DNA from: Camarhynchus parvulus
Taxonomy: Eukaryota; Chordata; Aves; Passeriformes; Thraupidae
Assembly: GCF_901933205.1 (NCBI RefSeq)
Contig: NC_044573.1
Location: 57,414,493 to 57,478,492, forward strand
Length of the DNA: 64,000 bases
Direction: 5' to 3'
A program made the translations under genes and the position numbers. Of this stretch, positions 50,011 through 63,832 are shown one piece after another; within the stretch, counting starts at the first letter, position 1; every line of letters starts with the position of its first letter. The notes beneath the pieces are model-generated. The model saw nothing but the letters and a program-made list of their open reading frames with translations. It did not search any database and was not told where the DNA came from.

Positions 50011-53000
50011 GCATAAACTGAACTTGTGAATGTGCTAATGACTTGAGCTTAGCCTGAGTAACTAATATCTTGAAAAGTAAATAGATAGATAATGGAAGCT
50101 GTTAACCAGTATCTCAGTGTGTGTATTAGAAACTGATTAAATGTATGTGAAGGGAAACTGTAGCTGGATGCAAGGTCCTGAACACTTGTACCCCTGTATA
50201 CAGCATCTGACTGACTGCACAGCATTCACTCTTCCTGTGTGCTGGACTTCCCTGAGAACAGAGGCTCCTGTGTCCAGTGCGGTGAAGGCTGAGTGAATCC
50301 AGTTCATGAAATTAAAAGCCTCCTGGAATGGTCCATGGCCACCAGGGAAAGCAAGGGAAGCTCAGGTGCCCCTAAAGCATCAGGGCCTGTCAGGGTCAGG
50401 CTGTTTACATAAATGCAGTTAATAGTGGTCGATGCAAAACAGAGAATACCAATATAACTGGCCATTAACTACAGAACACATTACTCCCTCTTATGGTAAA
50501 ACCCACTGAATGATAGAAATACTCCACACATTTAAGTACAGAATTAATTTCACTGTTTCAAAAATTGTCACACTGTCAAGTTTACTTCACAACTGAAAGA
50601 AAACAAATCAAAAAGGAGGAGAGGAAATTAGAGCCCATTCCATTCAAGCAAAGGCCTGAACTGCTGGGAAAGCAATGTGCTGCATTCAAGGCACAGGCTG
50701 CTGAAAGAATTTTTACAGAGTAAGAATCTTTGAATGAATGGAAAAAAGAATAAGAGATTTTCCTAACTGTAAGGATCACCATTTAGTGAGAAGTTCTTTC
50801 TCACACTTGATCATATCTGGGCGGGTAAATGCACAAATCCTATTTGCACAGTCAGTAAAAAGGATCCCTGAAAACAGTTAAAAGCACAGATTACTGGACT
50901 TTGGACTACAAGCATGGTTTGACTTTTTATTGGATGGAATTTATTATTTACACTGCTATGTCCAGCAACACCAGGCTCACAGGCTGCGGGCCGTTACTAT
51001 GCAAATCCCCAAAAGCTCAGGTGGCTGCCCAGCACATTTCTCTGCAAGCCATAAGAAGTTCCACAGGGAAGGTGACTTCATGACAAACTGAAACTTGAAA
51101 ACCTGTACAAGTTGTTTAACATCATCACTAACTGAAAAAGGATAAACGTTCTTTTTCATTTCAGAAATAAGTGATGTTTTCTTTAGCTCCTTCTCTTGTA
51201 TACTTTGACTGAATCACATAAAGAAAAAATTCATGTGGCCCAGGACCAAAGAATAAAAATTTAAAGCCAAGTAAGGTTTCACAAAAACAGGAACAATAAA
51301 GACCTGAACTAGAAAAGATGCTCGTTTTCATGACAGAAATCCCATTAGTCACTGCTTCCAGTACCAAAACCAAACAAAAAAACCAAAAAGAATAAAAAAA
51401 TCATGGTCCACTAACATTCATTCCTCTGCTGTTATCACACACAAAAAAAAAGAAAGGGAGAGATACGATAAACAAGATTTGCTGCCACATTTAAGAAGAG
51501 GTTTGTTCAGCCTTCCCTTAAACACACCTAGTTTCTTAGTTTCTCCCCTAGAGCTTGCCTTTGTAAGAGTAGCACTCCAACACAAATCTCTGGGTCTCTC
51601 AGATGCAAGCTGCTTCATATTTGGGTTGGTGACCTGTTTGACTAAAGCACAATCACTGCTGAAGTCCAAGTGCTAACACAAGGCAAAGGATGCTGCCATG
51701 ACAATATTCTCATAGAGCATTAGGTGTTGCTTTCAAGAGTATGGAGGAGCATGAACAATTCTTAAAATAAATTATTTAATAAATAAATAAATAAACAGCA
51801 TGAGTTTCAAATTGTTATTCCAATGGGATCCTCTGGGAAAAATTCTGCCTTAAGTTATATTATGGCAAAACTATTTCCACTCACTGTAGCCGAAACATTT
51901 CATTGATTTTAACGTCATCTTCACATTGCTGAAGATTTAACCAAATATAAGAGAGGACAAGGATGTGAGTGTGGTTTAATGGTCTGCATGTGCCCAATAT
52001 GTTTAAGACATACTTCATAAAATAGGAAATTAGATTCTTTGCCTAGCATAATTTTATTATTTAAAAATTATTTCATATTTCTGCCTGTCATTCTTCTCTT
52101 TTTTAATACAAGTTGATTTGCAAGTCAACCACTTGATATGTAGGTAGAGCTCAGATAAAAGCCACTATAACAAGAAGAAAGAAACCATGACTGTTACATG
52201 ATGCTGGATAAATATTAGCTGCAGCTACAAATCATTCAGATGTATTTGCTAGTAAAATATTTCTGAAATTATTGCCTTTATTTTGTACTGTATTTCCAAG
52301 TCTTTTCCAGAAAAGTATTTAAGCACATGCCTAACTTAAAGCACATGAAAAATCCCATTGATTTAAGTGGGCTTAATCATATCCCCTAAGTCCCACACAT
52401 TCTTCAGCACACTGCTGCATCTGGACTTTTCATAATAATCAAATGAGAAGAAACCTAATGTCTGTTCAGTGTAAACCATGCTTTTCATGTGAAAATGTAG
52501 ACTTAGTTATTTAATAGGCATGAAGGCACTGGGCATTTAGCCTGGCAAAATGAAAAATCTAGAGAAGATTGATTTACTGTCATTTTGTTGAATATTTTGC
52601 TTTCATTACAAAACCCTGACCCCTTTTTACTGAAGAAGAAAGTATTTCTGAACATGTTAACTCCACCCGGACACTGTCAAAATCAGAAGCCTAAGGTGAT
52701 ATACAATCTCTGTGCTAATGAAACTTGGATTTCCATTTTTCATTCACAAATATGTCAAATGTGGACCCTTCTGGAAATTTGGTGAGTAAGTTAAAATTCA
52801 ATATTAAAATAAATTAGAAGTATAGGATCTATAAATGTGGTATTTTAAATGCTTGAGCAAGTATAATATCCTACAAGCAAAATTCATCTGCAGAGCTTGG
52901 AATGTGTCTGTCAGGTTCTGATTTATTCTAAAAGAGCACCATTTATAGAGAGAGATAATACTTTTATTAGACTGACTCACATGTTCCAAATCATGCATGT

Positions 53001-56000
53001 ATGCATGCACAGATACAAACCTTTTCTTAGGTGAACAGGTCCTTGTGGAAGATTCAGAGAAGGTCTAAGCTGGCCCTGTTTTCAGGCCTTGACAACTTTT
53101 TTTCATCTTCAAATTTTTGTCATTATTTTTTCTAGTGGTGTTATCTGTTACAATACAAGTCACCTTTGCTATCCATATCACATCAGGGCTGTTACATCAC
53201 CAGTAATAGAGAATTTCATGCTCCAGGAAGCCTGGAGACCCCTGTGCAGACCCCTTGAGGAAAGTTGATGTAGCTTCTGGCAGTGGCAATTTTCCCAAGT
53301 AGTTCTATCCCTAAAATTCTAGTCTGGGGCCTCTCTGGAGCCAGAAATACCAACCATAACAAGCTATATAGTAGCTATGTGTCAGTCCTTGTCAGCAGTC
53401 CAAGGACAGTGTGTGACAGCAGAACATTTTCTTTTATTGGTTTTCCTTGTTATTAAATAAAGCCCATACAGTGTCTTTCCATTTAAACCTCTGATACTGA
53501 CACAGTAACATCTTCCAGGAGACAGGAAGAGAGCTGAACCAGAGGAAACGTGACAGTGACAATGATAGGAGCATTTCTGTTTGCCAACCCTGCTCTCATC
53601 CCATCTTGCAAGTTTACAAGCCATGGATATTATTCTGTAGAATTCTCTTGGATACATTTTCAAGAGATTGCTTACTTAGCTTCTAAAGGAATGTGCTTTC
53701 AAATTAGAATTTTAATCAACTTAGAAAAAATGCACGTTTCTACTACATGCATGTCAACAGTGAACATGTGTATCTTTCACGCCAAACAATTTCTCCAATG
53801 ATATGCAATTCACACCACACACAAGTCTACTCAGTTTATTCTGCATGTCAAAATGCATTAATTGCTTCTGAGTGCTGCCTCATTTGGTCTGTCCCATTTG
53901 GTAAATGACAGAAATAAAATATATATAAAACTACTATGTAGTTTGAAAAAAGTGCCTTCAAATTGAACAGTGGTGGATTTTTGTATAGAAATGACAGAAT
54001 GCTGAGGTGGTAGAGCACAAAGGAAAGAGAAAAAAAAAGTGTGTTCATAGAAGTTGTTATTGCATACGTAAAGGTCTTACAGCTGAGAGAGAACAACATT
54101 GATGTTTCTACCTCAAATTCCTATTAGATGAGAGACAAGGAATTATGGCGTTACATTTTATTTGTTATCTACTGTAATTCAAAATGGGTGACAATTTTGG
54201 ATCCTCTATGGCAAACCACCTCTCTGTGCCAGTTACTGTGTCTGTAGAAAGGAGGTAGTAAAATACCTAAGCAATTCCCAATAATACTCTGAAATAAACC
54301 TTCAAAAAGGCAGCCTGGTTTTCCACTACTTTCTATTACAGCTGAGTTAAAGTTATGGCATTTTTCTTCAATGACTGATTTTAATTAAAAGCATATAATC
54401 TCTCATCAAGAAAACTATTTTTTTCTTACTACATACATATTTTTTTCACTTACTCATCTTAAGTGTTCCTTGCTTTCATAACTGAAGTATTTGTGCATAC
54501 TGCCACCATTTCATGACCAGAAGCTAGACCAGATAACTTCCATGTCTCTTTCAAGCTACATCACTAACCTGAGAAGATGAATTGCCTGTAATAATCCAAG
54601 TCCTACTAATACTGATATAACAGAGATAAGAACCACAACATGCTGTGCTGCAATGCAGTACAGTGAAAGTATTTTAAAATTCAGGTAAAGAGTTAAAAGT
54701 AATTTTTATTTCTTTGCAATGAGCTCCAGCTGAACTACTAGCAGGCTGCCCACCCCCAATATGGAGAAGATTAAATGCTGCAGGTACAGGGCTCATGCAA
54801 CAGAGAAAGAGCTGCAGCTGAAAACTAATCTGCAAAGGGATCACATCTGACAGCTTCACACATTAAAACAAAACAAAAATGGGGAAACAAAACTGTCCAA
54901 AAAAGTTGCTAAGGATCGTCCATCTGCAAGTGGGCCATAAATGCAAGTAACAGATATAACAGTCTGTACAATCTGATAAAAAACAAATAACTTACCCAGG
55001 GCACAAGGGGGATGATTGTCCAAATGTCACAAAAATAAAAACCAGTTCATTCAGGTTTAGCTTCACATCTGCTAGTGTCCTGTCCTACAGCACTGCAATC
55101 TATTGTTTAATTCTAGGTTAAAATGAAGTAATCTAAATATGCAGGCTGTTATATAAAAGGGCCAGGGGATGAAATTACACCAGTTTCTAATAAGGCCCTT
55201 TGAAACCCTAAACTAGCAAGTTAGCAGCCAAATTGTTCTTCTTCTACTAATACAGACTGAACAGAAAGTGATGACTAAAAGAGACAAAATAAAGAGTGTA
55301 AACCTGTAGTTCTCAAAATCCTAAGTATGTCTGCTATACCGAAGCACAGCAGAGGACTATTCAGGTGCTAAAAAAATTATAGTTTTATTCATCATCTCCA
55401 AGACCAATCCTGAAAACTTTTGTCTCCCTATTGGTAGACTCTTCATGAATACAAGATCTGTAAAACTTCCTTCTCTTCCATTTCAAAACAAGTAGAACTT
55501 AAACATAGCTCCACCTGTCCATGTAAGACAAATTGATGTGGTTTTAAGTATTCTTTCACTTGGTAAGTAGTAGCCTGCACGTGGTGACAAACCTCACACC
55601 AGAAAATGAAAAGGACCATTTGGCTATTTTCTTCTATCTGTGCAATACCTGTCTTACTATTTTCCTCTTTCTGACTCAGAATACTATTAATTGAGCCTTT
55701 CCATAATGTAGAAGAAAATTCCATGCATGGATGTACAAATATATTCTGCATCTTAATTGGAAAGGAAAAGAGAGTTATGAGCTTTTTTGGATACACACCC
55801 ACCCTAGAAAGTACAGTAGCATGATAGGCCCCATCCCAGACTGCTCCATGCCAACTGCAAGGATCCACTGGATCTCAGCTGCGCCTGATGGATCCCAGCT
55901 CACTCTGCATCAGCTAGTGAATTGCATCATTTTCCTGCTGGTCTTCAAAATAGAGCCATTCACCTATTCACTTGTGAGTAGAGACAGGAAAGCCAAAGTA

Positions 56001-56196
56001 TAATAAATTCTATTCTGATTCTGGCTCTTCTTCTCACTGAATGATCTTAAGACTTGATTCCCCCACCTCTGCCAACAAGGAGAAGGCAGAGGAAAGGGGG
56101 CACGAGAGGTTTCCCAATACAGAGGCTCTACAGTACAACAATTAGACAAGTAGACTGACTTCTGGTCAAAAATAGGAAAAATAAATGAATTACTGA
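50011..56196. other. non-coding, no gene seen
   Basis: A GC-richer block at about 50150-50410 stands out from the AT-rich flanks and may be an unclassified interspersed repeat; I see no diagnostic ends. An (AAAT)n run lies at about 51778-51796. The 141-codon minus-strand frame at 55443-55868 resembles nothing I recognise and shows no domain layout. Confidence 0.5.
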
Positions 56197-56245
56197 CATA
56201 TACATATATACTGTATGTATATATATGTGTGTGTATATATATATT
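56197..56245 (+). repeat. TA/TG compound microsatellite with internal hairpin
   Basis: Mixed TA, TG and CATA units fill about 49 bases. ATATACATA (56198-56206) and TATGTATAT (56214-56222) are exact reverse complements around a seven-base loop. It is simple-sequence DNA. Confidence 0.85.
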
Positions 56246-59200
56246 ACATCTAATCAAGCTGGCATCTCAGAAAACAGCAGCTGCTCAATTCAGTCAAAAA
56301 CAACTCTTCAGAGGCTCTGAGAACAGGGTAGCACAGATTCCTGAAGCAGTGTGTGGTCATGCAGTCATTGCACTGAGACAAAAGGGAAATAATTTATTTC
56401 TCATGTGGCAACAGGGATGCTGTGAAACTGCTCTTAGGTATGATGATATAAGTTTCACCTAACTGATATACTTTCAGGATAGGAATCACAGACCAATCAT
56501 TTCTTATTGGTGTATTTTTTTGAGTTAAAATAATAATAGTGATCTAAAACTTAGAGACAAGACTGTCAGAATAAAAGCTACACTACAGTATATCATGCTT
56601 CAGGAGGATGATCTACTCTCAAAAGTTAGAATAATTTCCTTTCTTTAAATAAAAACCTGAAAATTATTCTTGTTCACTATACCAAGGAACTGTGCCTGGC
56701 TTCTTTTCCCAAAGATGAAAGATTCTTCAACAGAATTCCCTGGGAAATTAATCCAATAAAGGAATCCTTCTCTTTAGAAAACTCAACTGTCCATCAAACA
56801 CACCATGCAAAAGCAAACACCTTCTAACCCATCCCAGCTGCAGAGAAAGGCAGTCTTTCAAGTGACCAAGGATTAGACTATTCAAAGCCAAGGTATCAGC
56901 ACAAGTTTGAGCACAGGTCTCGCACTCATGCTTATTCACACAATCTAATACACATGCAACAGAGGCTAGGTCCTTATGCTCCATGAATTTTCATGATCTA
57001 AATATTCTGCATTTAACTGCCAAAAGAAATTTTGAGGCTGGAATGAAGTACTTATGCTCCTTTAACACATCAAGAATTAGAAATCCTGCCTGATGGGCAG
57101 AAACTGCCCAGAGCTAACCAGTATAAAATGCATTAACCAGTACAAAACAACACAGCTGCACTTCAAGCAGATACGTCTGATACCTTAGAGTTTAAACCAC
57201 CAAAGCCTCCTGCTTCCTGAGATCTCTAGCCCACAGACATGCCCTGTGGCTTTTAAGGAACTAAGCCAGAGATGCTATTTTCTTTTTTTGAAAATTGGCT
57301 AAGAGAGGAGTTTAACCATGATGTAACAGTGAAATGGCTTTTGAAGTTGGGAAATGAAGGCTTAGTGCCTGCTCTAGGCAAACAGGCCTCACACAATTCC
57401 CAGGACAGTGCCCAAGCTCTAGGTGAGATTTTAGTCTCAGTGCCCACCTGGATACAGGGAGTGATGAAATGGCTCTCCCACCCATTGCCTTCAAGTTCTG
57501 ACACTGTTAGTGAAGAGTAAGAAGAATAAACTTGTCTGGAATCATGACTTTCTGTGACACTAGCAAAAAGACAGCAAATCATACATTCATATGCAACACA
57601 GCACAGATTTCACCTCAATTGGTAATCTGCAGACCATTTTCACATGTAGCATAAAGCTATGTAGGAATTATGAGAAATACTACAGAGCTTATACGATGAT
57701 GGGGTAGTAAAATTGCTTCTAAAATATGTATTTATCAGGCATCCAGTGTTGCAAAAACGCTTTAATTACAATGGAAATATCTTTTTGCAGTAAGTTAAAC
57801 TGGCTCATCTATCTCCTATTAATAACCACACCATGAATACTCCACAGAAAAAGTGTTTCACAGACTACAAGAGATGAACTTCTGCCTAATCTTTTATGAC
57901 CTTTATAAAACTTTATTAAATTATGAAGCCATGTAGCTTTTACAGGCTCTAAAGTTTTGCTTGGGAACACTTTAAATACATAAATATGTGCAGCTGTCCC
58001 AGGTAGTGCCACCATGGGGACTTAAGACACTGTTAAGACTTTCCAGTCCTGTACCATTTAAAATCGGTAATAAAACTCTAGTCCAAGATAAAGTCTCAGA
58101 TAGGAGCTACCCAGCCAGGAGCAAAGTACTCCTTATTAAAGAAAATTACTGACATTTTAGAAACACTGCAACTCTTCCCACTTACTTGCACTTGTGTTAC
58201 CCATAAAAGTCTCTAAAAAAATATATATATATATATTCAAACTTTTCAAGTTTATTGCACGGATAACCTCCTTCAGCGTGTCAGAAATAGAAATACTAAA
58301 TCCCTTTGTTCATCTTTAGTACACTAAGTCCAAGCTGAGAATCGTAGGAATCATGGTACTGGCAAAATGTGTCCCTGTTGTGAGCAGTAAGAAACAGCAG
58401 AAAATTAAGGGGCTAAAAAGCCCAATACATTGGATGGCAAGCCCAGATAGTTTTGAATTTGCGCAGAGCCTCCTGTCCCTTCAGAACTGCAGTCTGGTGG
58501 TGAGGAGATCTGAAGAAGATATCCTTAAAGGCAAGGAAAAATAAGAAAGGAAAAACGAGAAGAAATGTCCACCCCATTTTTCCCAGAAATGTCATCAGTG
58601 AAAAGAAAAATCTGTCTCTGACATGGGACAGGGGATAGACTACCAATTCTCACAATCCCCTTGAAATCCAAGAGAATCCTGAAAAAATTAGTGTATGTCA
58701 TCTGCCAGTCAGACCATGTGAAATATTTTGCTTCTGTTTTTGGTAACCCTTGATTTGGAAAAACTGACAGACCACTATGGAGATACATTTTAATGCAATT
58801 ACTTGAACAAGGCACACCATTGTGCATGTTTCTAACATTTTATTCTTCCAATGTAGCTTAATTATATCCTTCTAACAATTACAGTTCCGCAAAATCTTAC
58901 ATAACAAAGATCTTGTTCATTTCAACAGGGAAAAAAGATTAAAACCACTTTTACCATTTAATGTACAAACTAAAAGGTTTAAAACTAGGAGCTCAGAAGA
59001 TTTCCCCAGATCTTACTACAATTTTCAAATCCAAAGTAAAATCCTTTCACACAACTTGGTTGAAGAGAGTTCAATTTATTCCATTTAATTTAGCAACATT
59101 TATACTTACTGACTGTTCACTTAGATCCTGAGAGTCTTCCATTGAGGTTATTCACCTTTCTTTTCTTCCACAAGCAGAAATTATCTTCCTTTCAATTTAC

Positions 59201-61169
59201 AGCTCAGCAGTCTAAATTAAAAGAGAAGATTAAAAAACAACATGTTAATTTATGGTCCTCACTTCTAAGACAAATCTGCAATAAACAAACACCCTAATGG
59301 AGGTTGTGGTTTCACTAAAACCTGAAGCAAAGTTCCCATATGAAGATTATTTTAATGTAAAGTGCTCCAACACTTTCAGTATTATTTTGGGAACTATCTA
59401 AAATATACCAACAGAAACAGGAACTTTTCTTTGACTCCTTCAAGAGAAAAAATAGCTCTGAAAACAAACCAATAAAGGTAAAATGTTGAATACAGGCAGC
59501 TGTTTAAGTAGTCAACAAATGATAACCCTTGAGAACATCTTAGAAAGACAGTTATAGAACAGACCTGCTTAATACACATTTAATGATAACCTCTTAGCCA
59601 TTAAGTGTCTGGCATAAAAACAGGTTATTATGCAATTATCAGCATGAAGTCCCCTCTCTAAGGTTCATTAAATTCCTTTAGGATTAAATTAAATACACAA
59701 AGTGGTTTCTAACAAGCGGCTCCCTACAAAGTGCTAAATGACAGACATTATCCTAATTATCTGCTACATCTATACCTTCTCTAATAGGGTGAATCATTCT
59801 CATCAAATATGGAGATCTTCAATAGGAAATTCTATTTTCCATGAGCTCTGCCTGTGAATCATCATGGTAACCCTAACTATAAAGCCACACTATTATTTTA
59901 CAATCCCCATTCTCAGAAAAGATCCATTTTGAAGTTAAGCAAATTTGCATCATTTAGAACAAAAAAAAAAAAAGACAGAGATGTTTCATATATGCAATAA
60001 TCATATCATTAACCAAAACTCATGTTACATTAAAAAAAACCAATATGTAAACAGATATGTTAAGGAACCCAAACATCCTGGATTTGCTTATCAATATTAC
60101 CTAGATTTGTTTATCAAGAAGGCACCACAAGGAATTACCATGGACTCTGCTCAATAATATAAACATATTATGGATCTCTGTTTTAAATTCTGACCAGCAA
60201 GCACTAATAAATGCAACCAAGGGTAAAACATGGACAGCTGTATTGGCGTTTGCAGAGTATTTGAAAGGAACCCAACCCATGGAACCTGTGTGGGACAACC
60301 CATGGCACCCACATATTCTCACCCACTGCCCTGCATTGCCCTGTGAGTACCTCCTCTCTTAATCTCAAGTGCCACTTACTTGCCATACCTCCACTTACTC
60401 CCCAAAAGTAATTTTGTTTTGCATGGATATTTTCTAGAACACACACAAATGCACAGCCTCAGTCTACTTTGCTTTCAAGTTTCACCTGGATTTTTCCTGA
60501 CACCAAATGACACCCTCCTGTCTTTCTTCCCTCTTGCCTAAGTTTCAAAACTATTTTCATTCACATTTCACTAATTTTTGCTACGACGTTACAGAAGGAA
60601 AAGACAAATTTCAAGAAAATCCTGTTGCATGTACTTCACCATATCATACAGCTGAAAATAATTCATGCTTTTTTAAATGGTTTTAATCTCCTTTCAATTT
60701 CAGAGGGATCCAAGACATTGATGTCTTCCCCCACAATGCCTTCACCAAAACTGTAATCACTTCCCATTACTTTTTGGTCAATGTGGAGCCCACACTCCTG
60801 TGTTTGTAAACATCTTCTGCAGTCTTTGTTCAATGAAGCTAAAAGAGGAATTGAAGGGCTTCTTTAAAATACCCACTATAGGCAATTTTTAGAAAGGAGC
60901 CTGCCATGAACAGTGAATATTTTAAGAGAAAGCAGCTTTACATGGCATTGCCTGCAGCAGTCCCAATCGAAGGAGGCAACTGCAAGCACAGTGATGATTC
61001 TGACTGATACTAAAATATTCCATTAATAACTTAAACATAAAATCTGCTTTGATTTAATTAAAAGGTTGTAGTGTTCATGTTATTGCAGTGGTAAGATTGC
61101 ACTGGTAAGATTGCTCTCAGAAAAAAATGGTCAAAATACAAAATTTGTAGCAAATTATTTGACTAGTTT
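56246..61169. other. non-coding, no gene seen
   Basis: No gene is recognised. A short (AT)n run lies at about 58219-58236. The stretch 59560-59890 is repeat-free with many ATTA/TAAT cores and has the look of conserved non-coding DNA, which is an impression only. GGTAAGATTGC is directly repeated at 61090-61100 and 61104-61114. Confidence 0.5.
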
Positions 61170-61211
61170 CTAAGTATACTGACTGAAAAGTCAGTACATA
61201 TATGTACTTAG
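61170..61211. repeat. nested palindrome cluster
   Basis: Outer arms CTAAGTA (61170-61176) and TACTTAG (61205-61211) enclose a stem-loop, TACTGACT (61177-61184) with AGTCAGTA (61189-61196) around GAAA. That stem-loop overlaps a 16-bp perfect palindrome AGTACATATATGTACT (61193-61208). Alternative folds therefore compete within 42 bases. Confidence 0.8.
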
Positions 61212-62614
61212 CTTGCACTCAAACAGTAAATGCTCTAATTCTGTCAGTCAGTCACTGAAGGTGGCAGATACTTCACTTTCTATGTAAAGCTCAACTATAA
61301 CTCAGCTACAGAGCTATGAACAGACAGACAGACAGACCCATGTTTCCTTCCCTATTGACGGATGCTTAATCACAGCACTCTGAGATCAACCAATGGATGT
61401 CACATTTTTCCAAAAATAAACCCAGTGTATCAAAATTTTAAATACATCATGATGACACAAATCCAATAGGAGTTTTACTAGTAAGAACTGCCAATGATTC
61501 ACCCACAGTACGTGTTGTGTCACAAAATTCAGGTAGAATACATCACTGAATATGACACTTGTATTAGTCACCTTCTATAAAAGACTAACTTTCATGAATT
61601 TTCAAAGATACTTTACTGAATTTCAAGATAAAGACAAGCTTCTTTAAGTCTTTGCAGAAATACAAAATATGTTTCATACATCATTTGCACAAATGTGCTA
61701 AATTTAAGTTTCCAGGGCACTGCTGTTCATCTTTACACTGACTCAAAATTCAGAAGTTCTTACTGGAAATTGAGCTTTTTGAAATAAAATTCAGAAATAA
61801 TATTTTATCAGTATTATTCTAACTATCAACAGCTAAATTCTGCTTCATTTTGAGCCCAGTTAAAGTGGCTGATTATAACCAACTGCTAACACAAAGATTT
61901 TTATAATGGCAGTTATGCCAATTGCACTTAGACCAAATCCTTTAGGGTTTAGTTTTATAAATTTGTAAAAGGGGAGAAAAACCATTAGAGAAGTCAGTGA
62001 TTTAAATAAGACCAACATTACTCCCTAATAAATATATAAAATTAAAGGATAATAGTAACCTCGTGCTGTTTTATGAGGCAATAATCCAGTTACCAATTCA
62101 ACCTCGTAGTTTATTCCATCAAGAGAACCAGATTAAAAACAGAGGGAGGGAGGGCACTTTTATCCCTACTATATTGCAAGTGTTTCTCACTGGATTTAAA
62201 TATTTTTAAAACTGTTGTTAAAAGTCTTAAACTCACAGACAAGCCAGAAGGAAGAAAAATGTCTGTTTCTCCTCTTTACCCACTCCTTGCAGATGTGGCT
62301 TTAAAACTGATGAAGTGTTTTATCCTCCCAGATAAAAATTTTACCTTTCTAAGAAATGTCTTAATTAGGAGGATTCCTGACTTTCCTCATCAACAAATGC
62401 ATTTAAATCTAATTTTTTATTTATTTATTTTTATCTGGGGGAATAAAACACTTCATCAAATTTAAACTGCAACTTCCAGGACTTGACCATGAGGAGAAAC
62501 ATGTGTTTCCTTCCAGAGATACACACATAAGTTAAAGAAAATAAACTACTTGAGGATCTGCTGCACACTGCTTTATAAATGACTGAAAATGTAATGCAAT
62601 TTCATTTTCTATAG
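61212..62614. other. non-coding, no gene seen
   Basis: Nothing is recognised apart from a short GACA run near 61320-61336. AT-rich throughout. Confidence 0.5.
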
Positions 62615-62685
62615 GATGTCTGCTATGATCCTGGGGTGCAGCTTCCACAAGCTCAAGATAGGATTTGAATCTTGGGGACCCACAG
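62615..62685 (+). other. exon-like segment with splice signals (candidate only)
   Basis: A 71-base segment is preceded by a pyrimidine-rich acceptor (TTTCATTTTCTATAG) and followed by the donor CACAG/GTAAAAAAG. Of the three plus-strand frames only one is open; it gives 23 codons beginning MSAMILGCSFHKLKIGF. I do not recognise the peptide and see no neighbouring exon, so it could be a cassette exon, an exon of a long non-coding RNA, or chance. Confidence 0.18.
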
Positions 62686-63729
62686 GTAAAAAAGAGCCTT
62701 AAAACACTTGAAGTTTCCTAAGAGTATCTCAGAGGCTGCTTCAGTCGCTCCAGTTGGCCAGATGGGGATATGGATCTCCAAGAATCTATCACATGGAAGA
62801 GGAGTTTGGCCATCAGACAAAAAACCTCCCCCATTCCACTTCAACACAAAAACTTGCAAAAGTCCTCTCTTCAGCCACGTGGAATTACTCTTCTGAAATG
62901 AAAATCAGGGGCAGGGGGAGCATTGTCCTCAGTTTCTACCACATTTTTTCACATTATAATAGTCTTGGACACATTTTCACATTCTTTTTATTCTGTTTAC
63001 TCTAAAGAATACCTACTTCTACTGAGATTATATCACGTGATGCTCCCTAGTTCTTCCAAGGCTGTATCATGTGATGCTCTGGCAATATAGTTCAGAAATT
63101 TCCTGTTCCCAGGCAAATATGCCACACTGTTTCACACACTTTGAAACATGTTGGTAATAAGCCTAGCAGAAGCACGCTGCTGTGGTTTACACAATTCATT
63201 CAGCCACAAAAAACTCATTTCTGTCACAGCCACAGGTTGGGAGTCAAAATGTTAAGACAGCAGTGGTTACAAATAGAGCAATTTCTTATTTTCTAGTGCT
63301 CAACTTCAGCAATCTGTTATGGCACTTAGTGCTGATAGCTGCCACTGAATTAATGCAGGATGTGAATCAGCGAGGACGGGCTCCAGGGCCCAAACTCTCA
63401 CAGTCTCTCAGTCAAGTCTCACTTTGGATTTGCACCACTCCTACAGAACATCTGAGTAGAATAAAGCACATTCAAGACACTGTGAAAGATTAGGCAAGGC
63501 AGGTAATGAGAAAATTGCTTTAGAATCAGTACAAGAAACTAGTGTATATGCACTGCAATCTCATTAAATTAGATTATTTCATGCTATTTGTTTCCCATGA
63601 AACCTGTTTCTTTGAAGGAACAGGGGAAAGGGAGTGGGCAGTAACAAACAGGCACTACCTAATAATCAGTAATTTCCTACCTAAGAAAACATCCTTCTGG
63701 TTGTCTGTATGCCTATCACAGAAAGTCTC
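62686..63729. other. non-coding; E-box pair at 63.03-63.08 kb
   Basis: No gene is recognised. The one notable feature is the duplicated E-box/M-box string described separately. A 103-codon frame at 63182-63493 shows no known domain. Confidence 0.5.
63031..63079 (+). promoter_or_regulatory. direct repeat carrying TCACGTGA and TCATGTGA
   Basis: TATCACGTGATGCTC (63031-63045) recurs 34 bases later as TATCATGTGATGCTC (63065-63079), differing at one position. The cores TCACGTGA and TCATGTGA are known binding sequences for MITF/TFE family basic helix-loop-helix proteins (E-box and M-box). The C-to-T difference is also what CpG decay of a duplicated E-box would give. Regulatory function is inference. 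Confidence 0.3.
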
Positions 63730-63832
63730 ATGTAAAAAAGATAAATTATAAATGTAAAAAAGATAAAATATAAATGTGAAAAAGATAAAATGTACTTGAT
63801 AAAATAAAGTATGTTGAAAAAGATAGTATATC
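63730..63832 (+). repeat. 22-bp minisatellite, about four copies
   Basis: Units begin ATGTAAAAAAGATAAA at 63730, 63752 and 63774 with a 22-base period. A fourth unit is partial (63796-63810), and a diverged last copy starts at 63811 (ATGTTGAAAAAGATAG). Divergence increases from left to right, consistent with an older array partly renewed at its left end. Confidence 0.88.

Noticed and set aside
55443..55868. 141-codon minus-strand frame
   Set aside because: No similarity to any family I recognise, no domain layout, and AT-rich flanks without promoter or splice signals.
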